Shown here: positions 1 through 5,960 of the stretch, piece after piece
How positions within the stretch are numbered: position 1 is the stretch's first letter
How the letters are laid out: every line of letters begins with the position of its first letter
From: an uncultured Bacteroidales bacterium
Lineage (GTDB): Bacteria > Bacteroidota > Bacteroidia > Bacteroidales > P3
Reading direction: 5' to 3'
Length of the DNA: 7,100 nucleotides
Assembly: GCA_947176325.1 (NCBI GenBank)
Contig: CAMWQD010000058.1
Location: 1-7,100 of the forward strand
The notes under the pieces: generated by a model
Seen by the model: the letters and a program-made list of their open reading frames with translations, nothing else
What the model was told of the DNA's origin: nothing
Databases searched by the model: none
Position numbers and translations under genes: made by a program

Positions 1-1
1 C

Positions 2-52
2 ACGGCGACACTGATGAATAGCATAAAAGCCTCGATAGGCTACCGCTTCTGA
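2..52 (+). CDS. C-terminal fragment of a probable outer-membrane beta-barrel protein (partial)
   Basis: An open frame enters from the left edge and stops at TGA 50-52, giving the 16-residue tail TATLMNSIKASIGYRF. Counting back from the final Phe, every second residue is mostly apolar (F, Y, I, A, I). This alternation with a terminal aromatic residue is the known C-terminal beta-signal that the BAM complex recognises on outer-membrane barrels. If real, the gene runs towards the dehydrogenase gene and ends 89 bp from its stop. The fragment is too short to name a family, and a chance open frame of this length is possible. The match to the beta-signal is the only positive evidence. The other two plus frames hit stops sooner. 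Confidence 0.5.
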   Translation, partial: TATLMNSIKASIGYRF

Positions 53-69
53 TTTGCCGATATTAAACG

Positions 70-104
70 TTATCGCCAAATAGCGATGTTATAATTGGCG
101 GTAA
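70..104 (+). other. Potential 10-bp RNA hairpin between the convergent genes
   Basis: In plus-strand RNA, 70-79 (TTATCGCCAA) can pair with 95-104 (TTGGCGGTAA) over ten consecutive positions. Nine are Watson-Crick pairs and one is a G-U pair; the loop is 15 bases. It begins 17 bases after the stop of the left-edge gene, so it could protect or help to end that transcript. No U-run follows, so it is not a standard intrinsic terminator. On the minus strand the wobble becomes a C-A mismatch, which makes the plus strand the favoured orientation. Confidence 0.4.
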
Positions 105-111
105 GTGGGTC

Positions 112-131
112 AAAAAATGGCGTTATCGCCA
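112..131 (-). terminator. Probable intrinsic terminator of the SDR gene
   Basis: Read on the minus strand, TGGCG (131-127) pairs with CGCCA (122-118) around the four-base loop ATAA. Six T residues follow directly (117-112). The hairpin starts ten bases past the dehydrogenase stop codon. The stem is short (5 bp) but GC-rich, and the T-run is perfect. The upstream arm lies in the second 25-bp repeat, and a competing ATCGC/GCGAT hairpin in the same repeat (139-124) would exclude it. Confidence 0.55.
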
Positions 132-141
132 AATAGCGATG

Positions 142-963
142 TTATTTAAACGGCGAGTCGGGTTCTTTGGCCATGTAGGAGTAGGCTACGGCTTCGGTGA
201 GCTGCGGCCAGAATTTTTCCACAAACACGGTTATCTTGCCCAGCGGGGTCATGATCAAAGAGCGTCTTTTATGCTTGATGCCGTTGGCAATCAGGTGGGC
301 GACGCGCTCGGCGGTCATCATCTTGTCTTCCTCGCGGGGCGTTTTCCCTTGCGGGTTGCCGTCTTTGTCGAGCGCGTTCTCACGCACGTGCGATGCCGTG
401 AAGCCGGGGCAGGCCACCATAACGTGCAACCCTTTCTTCTTGTTTTCGATACGCAGGGTCTGCATCAGGCTTTGAATGGCGGCTTTGGAAGCCGAGTAGG
501 CCGCCCGTGCCGGCAGACTTTGGTATCCGGCAATCGAGGAGATGCCCACAATCGAAGAACCCCGTTTTTGGAGCAGGTAGGGCAGGGCGTATTTGGAGCA
601 GTAGACCGTGCCCCAAAAGTTGGTGTCCATGAGACGGCGCAACGTCTCGGTCTTGCATTCGATAAACAGGCCGCGCATCGAAATGCCGGCATTGTTGATG
701 AGAATGTCGATTCTGCCGAATTTCTTGGCCGTTTCCTCCACCCAGCGGCGGCAATCCTCTTCCACCGTAACGTCGGTCTTCACCACCAGGCAACGGGCGG
801 CGATTTCCTCTTGCGGCAACGTCTGGGCAAGATATTCGGTAATCACTTCCGGCCGGCGGGCGGACAGCGAAACGCAATATCCGCGCCGGAGCATTTCTAT
901 CGCTAAAGCTTTTCCGATTCCCGACGAAGCGCCGGAAATCATTACCACTTCCTTGGCATCCAT
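142..963 (-). CDS. Short-chain dehydrogenase/reductase (SDR), substrate unknown
   Basis: This is a 273-residue NAD(P)-dependent oxidoreductase of the classical SDR family, with a Rossmann fold and probably cytoplasmic. Visible motifs are the cofactor loop GASSGIG (11-17), NNAG (90-93), the structural Asn115, and the catalytic Ser143 with Tyr156-xxx-Lys160. CPGFTA at 185-190 is the usual PG motif after the last core strand. The tail after about 210 is longer than in minimal 250-residue SDRs and ends in a Lys/Glu-containing segment that may form the substrate lid. The frame stays open upstream to 1359, but the ATG at 961-963 is preferred: it puts the first beta strand (VVMIS) at the N-terminus and lies about 33 bases downstream of a -7 promoter element. 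No Shine-Dalgarno sequence precedes it, as is common in Bacteroidota. It is a single gene, divergent from the permease operon. The substrate cannot be inferred from sequence or context. Confidence 0.93.
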   Translation of the reverse strand: MDAKEVVMISGASSGIGKALAIEMLRRGYCVSLSARRPEVITEYLAQTLPQEEIAARCLVVKTDVTVEEDCRRWVEETAKKFGRIDILINNAGISMRGLFIECKTETLRRLMDTNFWGTVYCSKYALPYLLQKRGSSIVGISSIAGYQSLPARAAYSASKAAIQSLMQTLRIENKKKGLHVMVACPGFTASHVRENALDKDGNPQGKTPREEDKMMTAERVAHLIANGIKHKRRSLIMTPLGKITVFVEKFWPQLTEAVAYSYMAKEPDSPFK

Positions 964-995
964 AGCAATATATACTAAAACGTCATACTGAAGTG

Positions 996-1003
996 CAAAA
1001 TTA
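996..1003 (-). promoter_or_regulatory. Bacteroidota -7 promoter element for the SDR gene
   Basis: On the minus strand these bases read TAATTTTG, an exact fit to the Bacteroidota sigma-ABfr -7 consensus TAnnTTTG. Transcription would start around 989, giving a leader of about 25 bases before the ATG ending at 963. No clear TTTG -33 element is seen at the expected distance. Confidence 0.55.
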
Positions 1004-1034
1004 ACGTTTTCGGCAGAAATTAGTATCTTTATCC

Positions 1035-1042
1035 TAAATTTG
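1035..1042 (+). promoter_or_regulatory. Bacteroidota -7 promoter element for the permease operon
   Basis: TAAATTTG matches the TAnnTTTG consensus exactly and lies 35 bases upstream of the permease ATG. A T-rich TTTTCG at 1007-1012, about 22 bases upstream, is a weak stand-in for the -33 TTTG. This is the only good promoter candidate for the four-gene operon. The leader, about 30 bases, is A-rich just before the start (AAAAAACACC), which fits the AT-rich, Shine-Dalgarno-free initiation seen in this phylum. Confidence 0.6.
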
Positions 1043-1077
1043 CTGTTTGCAGCCAAATAGAAAAAACACCTTATGCT

Positions 1078-2391
1078 ATGAAGAATATCAAGTTTCGCCT
1101 TATCTTGATGAATTTCTTTCAATTCGCCGTTTGGGGCGCCTATCTTACCTGTATGGGCAACTACTTGGGACGAGTTGGTATGGGAGATTTGATTCCGTGG
1201 TTTTATGCCATCCAAGGCATTGTTTCTGTCTTTATGCCCGCCTTGATGGGCATTGTGGCGGATAAATTCGTGCAGCCTCAAAGGTTGTTGGGCTTTTGTC
1301 ATTTGGTGGCGGGTTTGTTCATGGGGCTTTGTTGGTTTATGGGAATGCAATCCGCCCAACCCAATCCCACGTTATTCATCACCCTCTATACCGTCTCGGT
1401 GGCGTTTTATATGCCTACGATAGCGCTTTCCAATACCGTGGCTTTCCGTATTCTTACCGATGCGGGCATGGATACCGTTAAAGACTTTCCCCCCATTCGG
1501 GTGTTCGGAACCGTCGGATTCATCGCAACCATGTGGTTTGTGAATTGCGCCTATATGGCGGACGGCCGTTTCGGATTTATGCTGGGAGGCGAGAATACGT
1601 TTCAATATAGTCATTGGCAGTTCTTTGTATCGGGATTGTTGGGGATTTTTCTGTTTGTATACAGCTTGACACTTCCGAAATGTTGTTTGGTTAAAGGAAA
1701 AGAGAGCGGTTCGATGGTGGATGTGTTGGGTTTGCGGGCATTTTCCTTATTCAAGGAAAGACAATTTGCCGTCTTCTTTATTTTTTCCATGCTGTTGGGA
1801 ATGTGCCTGCAAGTGACAAACGGCTATGCGGGGCCCTATATTTCGCACTTCCAATCGGTTCCCGAATTTGTCGATGCTTTCGGGGCGCGCAACCCCACGC
1901 TGTTGACCTCTTTGTCGCAAATTTCCGAAGCCTTGTGCATTTTGTTGATTCCGTTCTTCCTGCGGAAGTTCGGCATCAAGATTGTGATGTTTATTTCCAT
2001 GATGGCATGGATGTTGCGTTTCGGCGGTTTGGGCTTGGGAAATCCCGGAAACGGATTGTGGTTGTTCATCATTTCCATGATTGTATACGGGGTGGCTTTC
2101 GATTTCTTCAATGTGTCGGGCGCTCTGTTTATCGATAAATCGGCGGACAAGAGTATTCAAGGTTCCGCACAAGGTTTGTTTATGTTGATGACCAATGGCC
2201 TGGGCGCCACGATAGGAACCCTTTCGGCAGGTTGGGTCATCAATCATTTCTGCCATTGGGAAAACGGCTTTTTGATTGGCAATACCGCCGGTGCGTGGCA
2301 GACCACATGGTTTATCTTCTCCGGATTTGCGCTTTTGGTAGGTGTCTTGTTCCTTATTTTGTTTAAACAGGAACATAAACCCGGCAAATAA
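1078..2391 (+). CDS. nupG: Nucleoside permease, MFS nucleoside:H+ symporter family
   Basis: This 437-residue inner-membrane protein has about twelve hydrophobic segments and belongs to the major facilitator superfamily, nucleoside:H+ symporter family (NupG/XapB type). It is expected to import nucleosides using the proton gradient. Recognisable family segments are WGAYL (19-23), the MFS loop-2 signature GIVADKF (58-64), PPIRVFGTVGFI (138-149), AFDFFNVSGALF (340-351), SAQGLFMLMTNG (363-374) and AWQTTWFIFSG (406-416). The central cytoplasmic loop lies around 200-225 and the tail is a short charged QEHKPGK. It is the first gene of an operon, and its TAA overlaps the TatD ATG by one base. Its base usage is visibly more T-rich than that of the downstream genes (many TTG Leu and TTT Phe codons), as expected for a membrane protein. 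Substrate specificity (purine versus pyrimidine nucleoside, xanthosine) cannot be read from the sequence. Confidence 0.88.
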   Translation: MKNIKFRLILMNFFQFAVWGAYLTCMGNYLGRVGMGDLIPWFYAIQGIVSVFMPALMGIVADKFVQPQRLLGFCHLVAGLFMGLCWFMGMQSAQPNPTLFITLYTVSVAFYMPTIALSNTVAFRILTDAGMDTVKDFPPIRVFGTVGFIATMWFVNCAYMADGRFGFMLGGENTFQYSHWQFFVSGLLGIFLFVYSLTLPKCCLVKGKESGSMVDVLGLRAFSLFKERQFAVFFIFSMLLGMCLQVTNGYAGPYISHFQSVPEFVDAFGARNPTLLTSLSQISEALCILLIPFFLRKFGIKIVMFISMMAWMLRFGGLGLGNPGNGLWLFIISMIVYGVAFDFFNVSGALFIDKSADKSIQGSAQGLFMLMTNGLGATIGTLSAGWVINHFCHWENGFLIGNTAGAWQTTWFIFSGFALLVGVLFLILFKQEHKPGK

Positions 2392-3188
2392 TGAATTGGA
2401 TTGACACCCACACACATACCTACGACACAAGTTTCGGGCAAGACCCCGAGACGCTGGTTCGGAACGCCCTCGACAGCGGGGTGGATGTTCTGATTCAGGG
2501 CGGGGTGGATATGGATACCGTAGGCCCGATACGGCGGTTGTGCGAGGCACATCCGGGCGTGGTCTACGCCACGATAGGGCTTCATCCCACCGAAGTGAAG
2601 AAAGACTATGAAACGCAACTGAAAGGGCTTTACGAAGAACTTTCCTCCGCGAATGCGGCTTCTGCGGCGCAGGGCGGTTTCCGCTATGTGGCCGTGGGGG
2701 AAATCGGTTTGGACTTGCACGAAGACAAAACCTATTTCGAGCAGCAGAAAGACGCTTTCCGCAAACAGTTGCATTGGGCCAAAGCGCTCGACCTTCCCGT
2801 GGTGCTGCATGTGCGCAACGCTTTCGAGGAGGCGTGGCATATTCTCAAGCAGGAGCAGGACGGCTCCCTGCGCGGCGTGTTCCATTGCTACGGCGGCAAT
2901 CTCGAACAGGCGCCCCGCGTGGTGGATTTGGGTTTCAGTTTCGGTATAGGCGGCGTGCTCACGTTCAAGAATTCCATTCTTCCCGATGTGGTGCGCTCCG
3001 TGCCGCGTGAACGTATCTTATTGGAAACCGATGCGCCCTACCTGGCTCCCGTGCCTCATCGCGGCACGCCCAACGAAAGCGCGTATATTCCCTTGATTGG
3101 GCAGAAATTGGCGGATTGTCTGGAAATGCAGATAGCCGAGGTGGCACGCTTCACCACCGCCAACGCCCGAAACCTTTTTAAGATTTGA
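2391..3188 (+). CDS. tatD: TatD-family metal-dependent hydrolase (putative DNase)
   Basis: The product is a 265-residue TIM-barrel amidohydrolase-fold protein with a two-metal centre. It carries all the expected ligands: HTH at 7-9, Glu104 in GEIGLD (103-108), His140 in VVLHVR, His165 in VFHCYGG, and Asp214 in LLETDAPYL. The LHP at 64-66 and the PHRG at 222-225 are also typical. Length is normal for the TatD/YcfH/YjjV group, whose characterised members remove nucleotides from DNA 3' ends; some act on other substrates. The start is fixed by the ATG sharing its A with the permease stop (TAATG), an arrangement that suggests translational coupling by termination-reinitiation. Its stop lies two bases before the trpS ATG. 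It is probably cytoplasmic, with no signal peptide. The exact paralogue group (TatD, YcfH or YjjV) is not resolved. Confidence 0.92.
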   Translation: MNWIDTHTHTYDTSFGQDPETLVRNALDSGVDVLIQGGVDMDTVGPIRRLCEAHPGVVYATIGLHPTEVKKDYETQLKGLYEELSSANAASAAQGGFRYVAVGEIGLDLHEDKTYFEQQKDAFRKQLHWAKALDLPVVLHVRNAFEEAWHILKQEQDGSLRGVFHCYGGNLEQAPRVVDLGFSFGIGGVLTFKNSILPDVVRSVPRERILLETDAPYLAPVPHRGTPNESAYIPLIGQKLADCLEMQIAEVARFTTANARNLFKI

Positions 3189-3190
3189 GT

Positions 3191-4180
3191 ATGAAGAAAA
3201 TCGTGGTAAGCGGAATCCGGCCTACGGGCAACCTGCACTTGGGCAACTATTTCGGTGCGGTGCGCAATTTCATCCGCATGCAGGAAGAATACAACTGCTA
3301 CTTCTTTATCGCCGACTATCACAGTCTCACCACCCACCCGCATCCCGAACACCTGCGGCAGAATGTCAAGCAGATATTGGCCACCTATATCGCCTGCGGA
3401 TTAGACCCCGAGAAAGTGGCGCTCTACGCCCAAAGCGACCTCCCCGAAACCGCCGAACTCTATCTGTTCATGAACATGAACGCCTATTTGGGCGAATTGG
3501 AACGCTGCACCTCGTTCAAGGACAAGGCGCGGCAGAATCCCAACAACGTCAACGCGGGTCTGCTCACATACCCCACCTTGATGGCCACCGACATTCTCAT
3601 TCATCATGCCGATTTGGTGCCGGTGGGAAAAGATCAGGAACAACACCTCGAAATGACGCGCGTGTTCGCCCAGCGGTTCAACAGCCTCTACGGACAAGAC
3701 TATTTCAAACTGCCGCAGGCTTTCAGCTACGGCGGCGATTTGGTGAAGATTCCCGGTTTGGACGGAAGCGGCAAAATGGGCAAGAGCGAAAGCGGCAACA
3801 ACGCTATCTTCCTGACCGATACAGACGATGTAATCCGAAAGAAAATCATGCGCGCCACCACCGATTCGGGCCCTGTGGAAATGAATCAGGAGAAGCCGGA
3901 GGTTATCGCCAATCTCTTTCTGTTGGTCAAGACGCTCTGTGCGCCGGAGGTTTACGACGCTTTCGACCAAGCCTATAAGAATTGTTCTATCCGATACGGA
4001 GACCTCAAGAAGCAGTTGGCCGAAGACACGGTGAAGTTCATTGCGCCCTTGCGCAACAAGATAGAGGCGATTTTGGCCGACGACGCTTATTTGGAAAAGG
4101 TGCGCCGGCAGGGTATGGAGAAGGCGCACGAAAGTGCGGCGAAAACGGTGCGCGAGGTGCGCGGGATAATAGGATTTTAG
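3191..4180 (+). CDS. trpS: Tryptophanyl-tRNA synthetase
   Basis: This class I aminoacyl-tRNA synthetase charges tRNA-Trp with tryptophan using ATP, in the cytoplasm. At 329 residues it has the usual bacterial TrpRS length. The ATP-binding HIGH motif appears as HLGN (16-19, in PTGNLHLGNYFG), and the KMSKS loop as KMGKS (195-199). VGKDQEQHLEMTR (146-158) is a conserved TrpRS segment next to the tryptophan pocket, and MATDIL (131-136) is also typical. A TTG at 3185 in the same frame would add two residues and overlap tatD, but ATG 3191 places the first beta strand (KKIVVSGIRPTG) exactly as in the family. No attenuator or T-box is possible in the 2-base gap upstream, so any tryptophan control would have to act elsewhere. 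hflX starts 6 bases downstream. Confidence 0.97.
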   Translation: MKKIVVSGIRPTGNLHLGNYFGAVRNFIRMQEEYNCYFFIADYHSLTTHPHPEHLRQNVKQILATYIACGLDPEKVALYAQSDLPETAELYLFMNMNAYLGELERCTSFKDKARQNPNNVNAGLLTYPTLMATDILIHHADLVPVGKDQEQHLEMTRVFAQRFNSLYGQDYFKLPQAFSYGGDLVKIPGLDGSGKMGKSESGNNAIFLTDTDDVIRKKIMRATTDSGPVEMNQEKPEVIANLFLLVKTLCAPEVYDAFDQAYKNCSIRYGDLKKQLAEDTVKFIAPLRNKIEAILADDAYLEKVRRQGMEKAHESAAKTVREVRGIIGF

Positions 4181-4186
4181 GCAGGA

Positions 4187-5398
4187 ATGGCGGCTATAGA
4201 GAACAGGAAAATAAGAGAAAAGGCGGTGCTCGTGGGAGTTTCCTGCGGCGAGGTATCGGTGGAAAAAGAAACCGAATATCTGGAAGAATTGGCTTTTTTG
4301 GCCGAGACCGCCGAAGTGGACGTGCGGGCGCGCTTCATTCAGAAGTTAGACTATCCGCATCCCAAATTCTATGTGGGCACGGGCAAACTCGAGGAAATCA
4401 AGACCTATGTGACGGCCGAGAAGATAGACATTGTGATTTTCGACGACGAACTCTCGCCCGCCCAGCAGCGCAATATCGAAAGCGAACTGCACGGCAAGGT
4501 GCTCGACCGCACCACGCTCATTTTAGACATCTTTGCCAAGCACGCCCGCACGGCACATGCCAAGACGCAGGTGGAGCTGGCGCAATATCAGTATCTTCTG
4601 CCCCGTCTTACCGGTATGTGGACGCACTTGAGCAAGCAGAGGGGCGGTGTGGGGATGCGTGGCCCGGGTGAAAAGGAAATCGAAACCGACAGGCGGGTGA
4701 TTCACGATAAAATCTCGCTTCTCAAGACAAGACTCACCGAAATAGACAAGCAGAAGGTGACCCAGCGCAAAAACCGCGTCAGCATGGTGCGGGTGGCGTT
4801 GGTGGGCTATACCAATGTGGGCAAGAGCACCATCATGAACCTTGTCAGCAAGTCGGACGTGTTGGCCGAGAACAAACTTTTCGCCACGCTCGACACCACG
4901 GTGCGCAAAGTGGTGATAGGCAACCTCCCGTTTCTTCTTTCAGACACGGTGGGTTTTATCCGCAAGCTGCCGCATAGTTTGGTGGAGTCGTTCAAGTCTA
5001 CCTTAGACGAGGTGCGCGAAAGCGACATTCTCCTGCATGTGGTCGATATATCGCATCCCGAATTCGACGACCAACTGCGCGTGGTGCAGCAGACGTTGAG
5101 CGAAATCGGGGCGGCCGACAAAAGAACGATAGTGGTGTTCAACAAAATAGACGCCTATACCTACGAGAAGAAAGACGAGGACGACCTTTCGCCCCTCACC
5201 AAACGGAATTACAGTCTGGACGACCTCAAGAAGATGTGGTATGCCAAAGACAACGCCCCCTGCATTTTCCTTTCGGCGGCCACGCGTGAGAACATAGACG
5301 AGTTCCGCAAAATCCTATACGACGAGGTGAAGAAAGTGCATCTTACGCGCTATCCCTACGATAAGCTTCTGTATGACGATTTCCCGGAATCGGAATAG
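4187..5398 (+). CDS. hflX: GTPase HflX, ribosome-associated
   Basis: The product is a 403-residue GTPase of the Obg-HflX superfamily. Characterised HflX binds the ribosome and splits stalled or stressed 70S particles or 100S dimers. The N-terminal HflX domain spans about 10-165, with GTGKLEE at 64-70 and the glycine-rich GGVGMRGPGEKEIETDRR at 153-170. A short helical linker follows, then the G domain from about 200: G1 GYTNVGKS (207-214), switch I with TLDTTVR (234-240), G3 DTVG (253-256), G4 NKID (319-322) and G5 SAA (363-365). About 40 residues separate G4 and G5, including a charged stretch at 328-354; this is longer than in E. coli HflX and, from memory, common in Bacteroidales. It is the last gene of the operon, and the terminator begins 10 bases past its stop. 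AGGA lies directly against the ATG, too close to act as a normal ribosome-binding site. Confidence 0.96.
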   Translation: MAAIENRKIREKAVLVGVSCGEVSVEKETEYLEELAFLAETAEVDVRARFIQKLDYPHPKFYVGTGKLEEIKTYVTAEKIDIVIFDDELSPAQQRNIESELHGKVLDRTTLILDIFAKHARTAHAKTQVELAQYQYLLPRLTGMWTHLSKQRGGVGMRGPGEKEIETDRRVIHDKISLLKTRLTEIDKQKVTQRKNRVSMVRVALVGYTNVGKSTIMNLVSKSDVLAENKLFATLDTTVRKVVIGNLPFLLSDTVGFIRKLPHSLVESFKSTLDEVRESDILLHVVDISHPEFDDQLRVVQQTLSEIGAADKRTIVVFNKIDAYTYEKKDEDDLSPLTKRNYSLDDLKKMWYAKDNAPCIFLSAATRENIDEFRKILYDEVKKVHLTRYPYDKLLYDDFPESE

Positions 5399-5407
5399 AC
5401 AGGCAAC

Positions 5408-5441
5408 AAAAAAGGCGCTTTCGTAAGAAAGCGCCTTTTTT
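5408..5441. terminator. Strong bidirectional intrinsic terminator between hflX and exbD
   Basis: GGCGCTTTC (5414-5422) and GAAAGCGCC (5427-5435) form a perfect 9-bp stem around the loop GTAA, which is a GNRA tetraloop in plus-strand RNA. Six A residues precede it (5408-5413) and six T residues follow (5436-5441), so either strand yields a hairpin followed by a U-run. It sits between convergent genes, 10 bases after the hflX stop and 25 bases past the exbD stop on the other strand, and it can end both operons. Confidence 0.95.
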
Positions 5442-5465
5442 CTTATCCCCACGTTTGTGTGCGGA

Positions 5466-5945
5466 TTATTGGCGGTTGGCGTGAATGTCCTTACCCTTCG
5501 AAGTGGAGTAGTTTATCTTCAAGGCATTCACCTTTCTCAACTCCTGCTTCACATCGGTTACGATACCCATTTTCACGCTCTTGTCGGCTTTGATAGACGT
5601 GGTCATCAACGGACGATCCACTTCGTCGCGCGCCTGACGCTCGGCCTCGATAAACTGCGTGATGTCGCGCACGCCCGACATTTGGTCGTTGAGCTGAATA
5701 CGCGGTTCGGTACCGAACTTCTGCGCGTCGATAGGAGGGCCGATATAGATGTAGCTAACCAACGACTTCTTCTCCAGCTTCTGCACCTCGCTGGCTTGCG
5801 GCGGATTGATACGCACGAACAAAGTGCTCTCGCGCATCGTGGTAATCACCATGAAGAAGAACAAAAGCATGAAGATAATGTCGCTCATACTGCCGGTGTT
5901 GATTTCCGGCGTGGCTTTCTTGGCGTTCTTATTAAACTTTCCCAT
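5466..5945 (-). CDS. exbD: ExbD/TolR-family biopolymer transport protein (second copy, 159 aa)
   Basis: This small inner-membrane protein has one N-terminal membrane helix and a periplasmic domain. It is the ExbD/TolR partner that, with ExbB/TolQ, turns proton-motive force into mechanical work on TonB or a TonB-like protein. A short cytoplasmic tail (1-18) leads into SMSDIIFMLLFFFMV (19-33). Asp22 matches the essential proton-carrying membrane aspartate of the family (Asp25 in E. coli ExbD). The periplasmic domain runs from about 45; PLMTTSIKADKSVKMG (132-147) and the following helix resemble the usual ExbD periplasmic fold. It is the last gene of the exb operon, 12 bases after the first exbD, with a full-strength Shine-Dalgarno sequence. 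It shares the N-terminal plan of the first copy but diverges strongly after the helix. Whether it serves TonB, a TolA-like protein or another motor cannot be told from sequence. Confidence 0.93.
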   Translation of the reverse strand: MGKFNKNAKKATPEINTGSMSDIIFMLLFFFMVITTMRESTLFVRINPPQASEVQKLEKKSLVSYIYIGPPIDAQKFGTEPRIQLNDQMSGVRDITQFIEAERQARDEVDRPLMTTSIKADKSVKMGIVTDVKQELRKVNALKINYSTSKGKDIHANRQ

Positions 5946-5952
5946 TGCTTTT

Positions 5953-5960
5953 CCTCCTTA
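5953..5960 (-). promoter_or_regulatory. Perfect Shine-Dalgarno overlapping the upstream stop codon
   Basis: On the minus strand the bases read TAAGGAGG, with seven bases (AAAAGCA) before the ATG of the second exbD. The first three bases are the stop codon of the first exbD. A ribosome ending the first gene therefore stops on the ribosome-binding site of the second, which favours coupled translation and a fixed ratio of the two ExbD proteins. Confidence 0.8.

Larger units (their letters stand above)
68..145. repeat. Two exact 25-bp direct repeats with a palindromic core
   Basis: Bases 68-92 and 121-145 are identical over 25 bp (CGTTATCGCC...GATGTTAT), 53 bp apart start to start. Each copy contains ATCGC, six bases, then GCGAT, a 5-bp inverted repeat. 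A partial inverted copy lies between them: TTGGCGGTAA at 95-104 is the reverse complement of TTATCGCCAA at 70-79 except for one base, and that position can form a G-U pair in plus-strand RNA. The second copy overlaps the stop codon of the dehydrogenase gene (142-144) and part of its probable terminator. The function is unknown; it could be a small dispersed intergenic repeat or a local duplication around a terminator. Confidence 0.8.

Noticed and set aside
28..41. Small hairpin AGCCT-CGAT-AGGCT followed on the minus strand by TTTT, as a second SDR terminator
   Set aside because: The stem is only 5 bp with four T residues, it lies about 100 bases past the SDR stop and probably inside the left-edge coding region, and the hairpin at 112-131 is better placed.
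68..145. CRISPR array
   Set aside because: There are only two repeats, the gap is 28 bp with an inverted partial copy inside it, no cas genes are present, and one repeat overlaps a coding end.
139..906. Plus-strand open frame of 255 codons over the SDR gene
   Set aside because: It is antisense to a gene with every SDR catalytic motif, its translation has no recognisable domain, and it has no promoter of its own.
964..1359. N-terminal extension of the SDR frame to 1359 (about 130 extra residues)
   Set aside because: The extension would run over the divergent promoters and into the permease gene. Its sequence is low-quality (His/Gln/Lys rich), and SDR proteins begin at the Rossmann strand, which follows ATG 963.
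3982..4671. Plus-strand open frame of 229 codons across the trpS-hflX junction
   Set aside because: It is out of frame with both genes, very rich in Arg and Gly, and carries no motif; TrpS and HflX fully explain the region.
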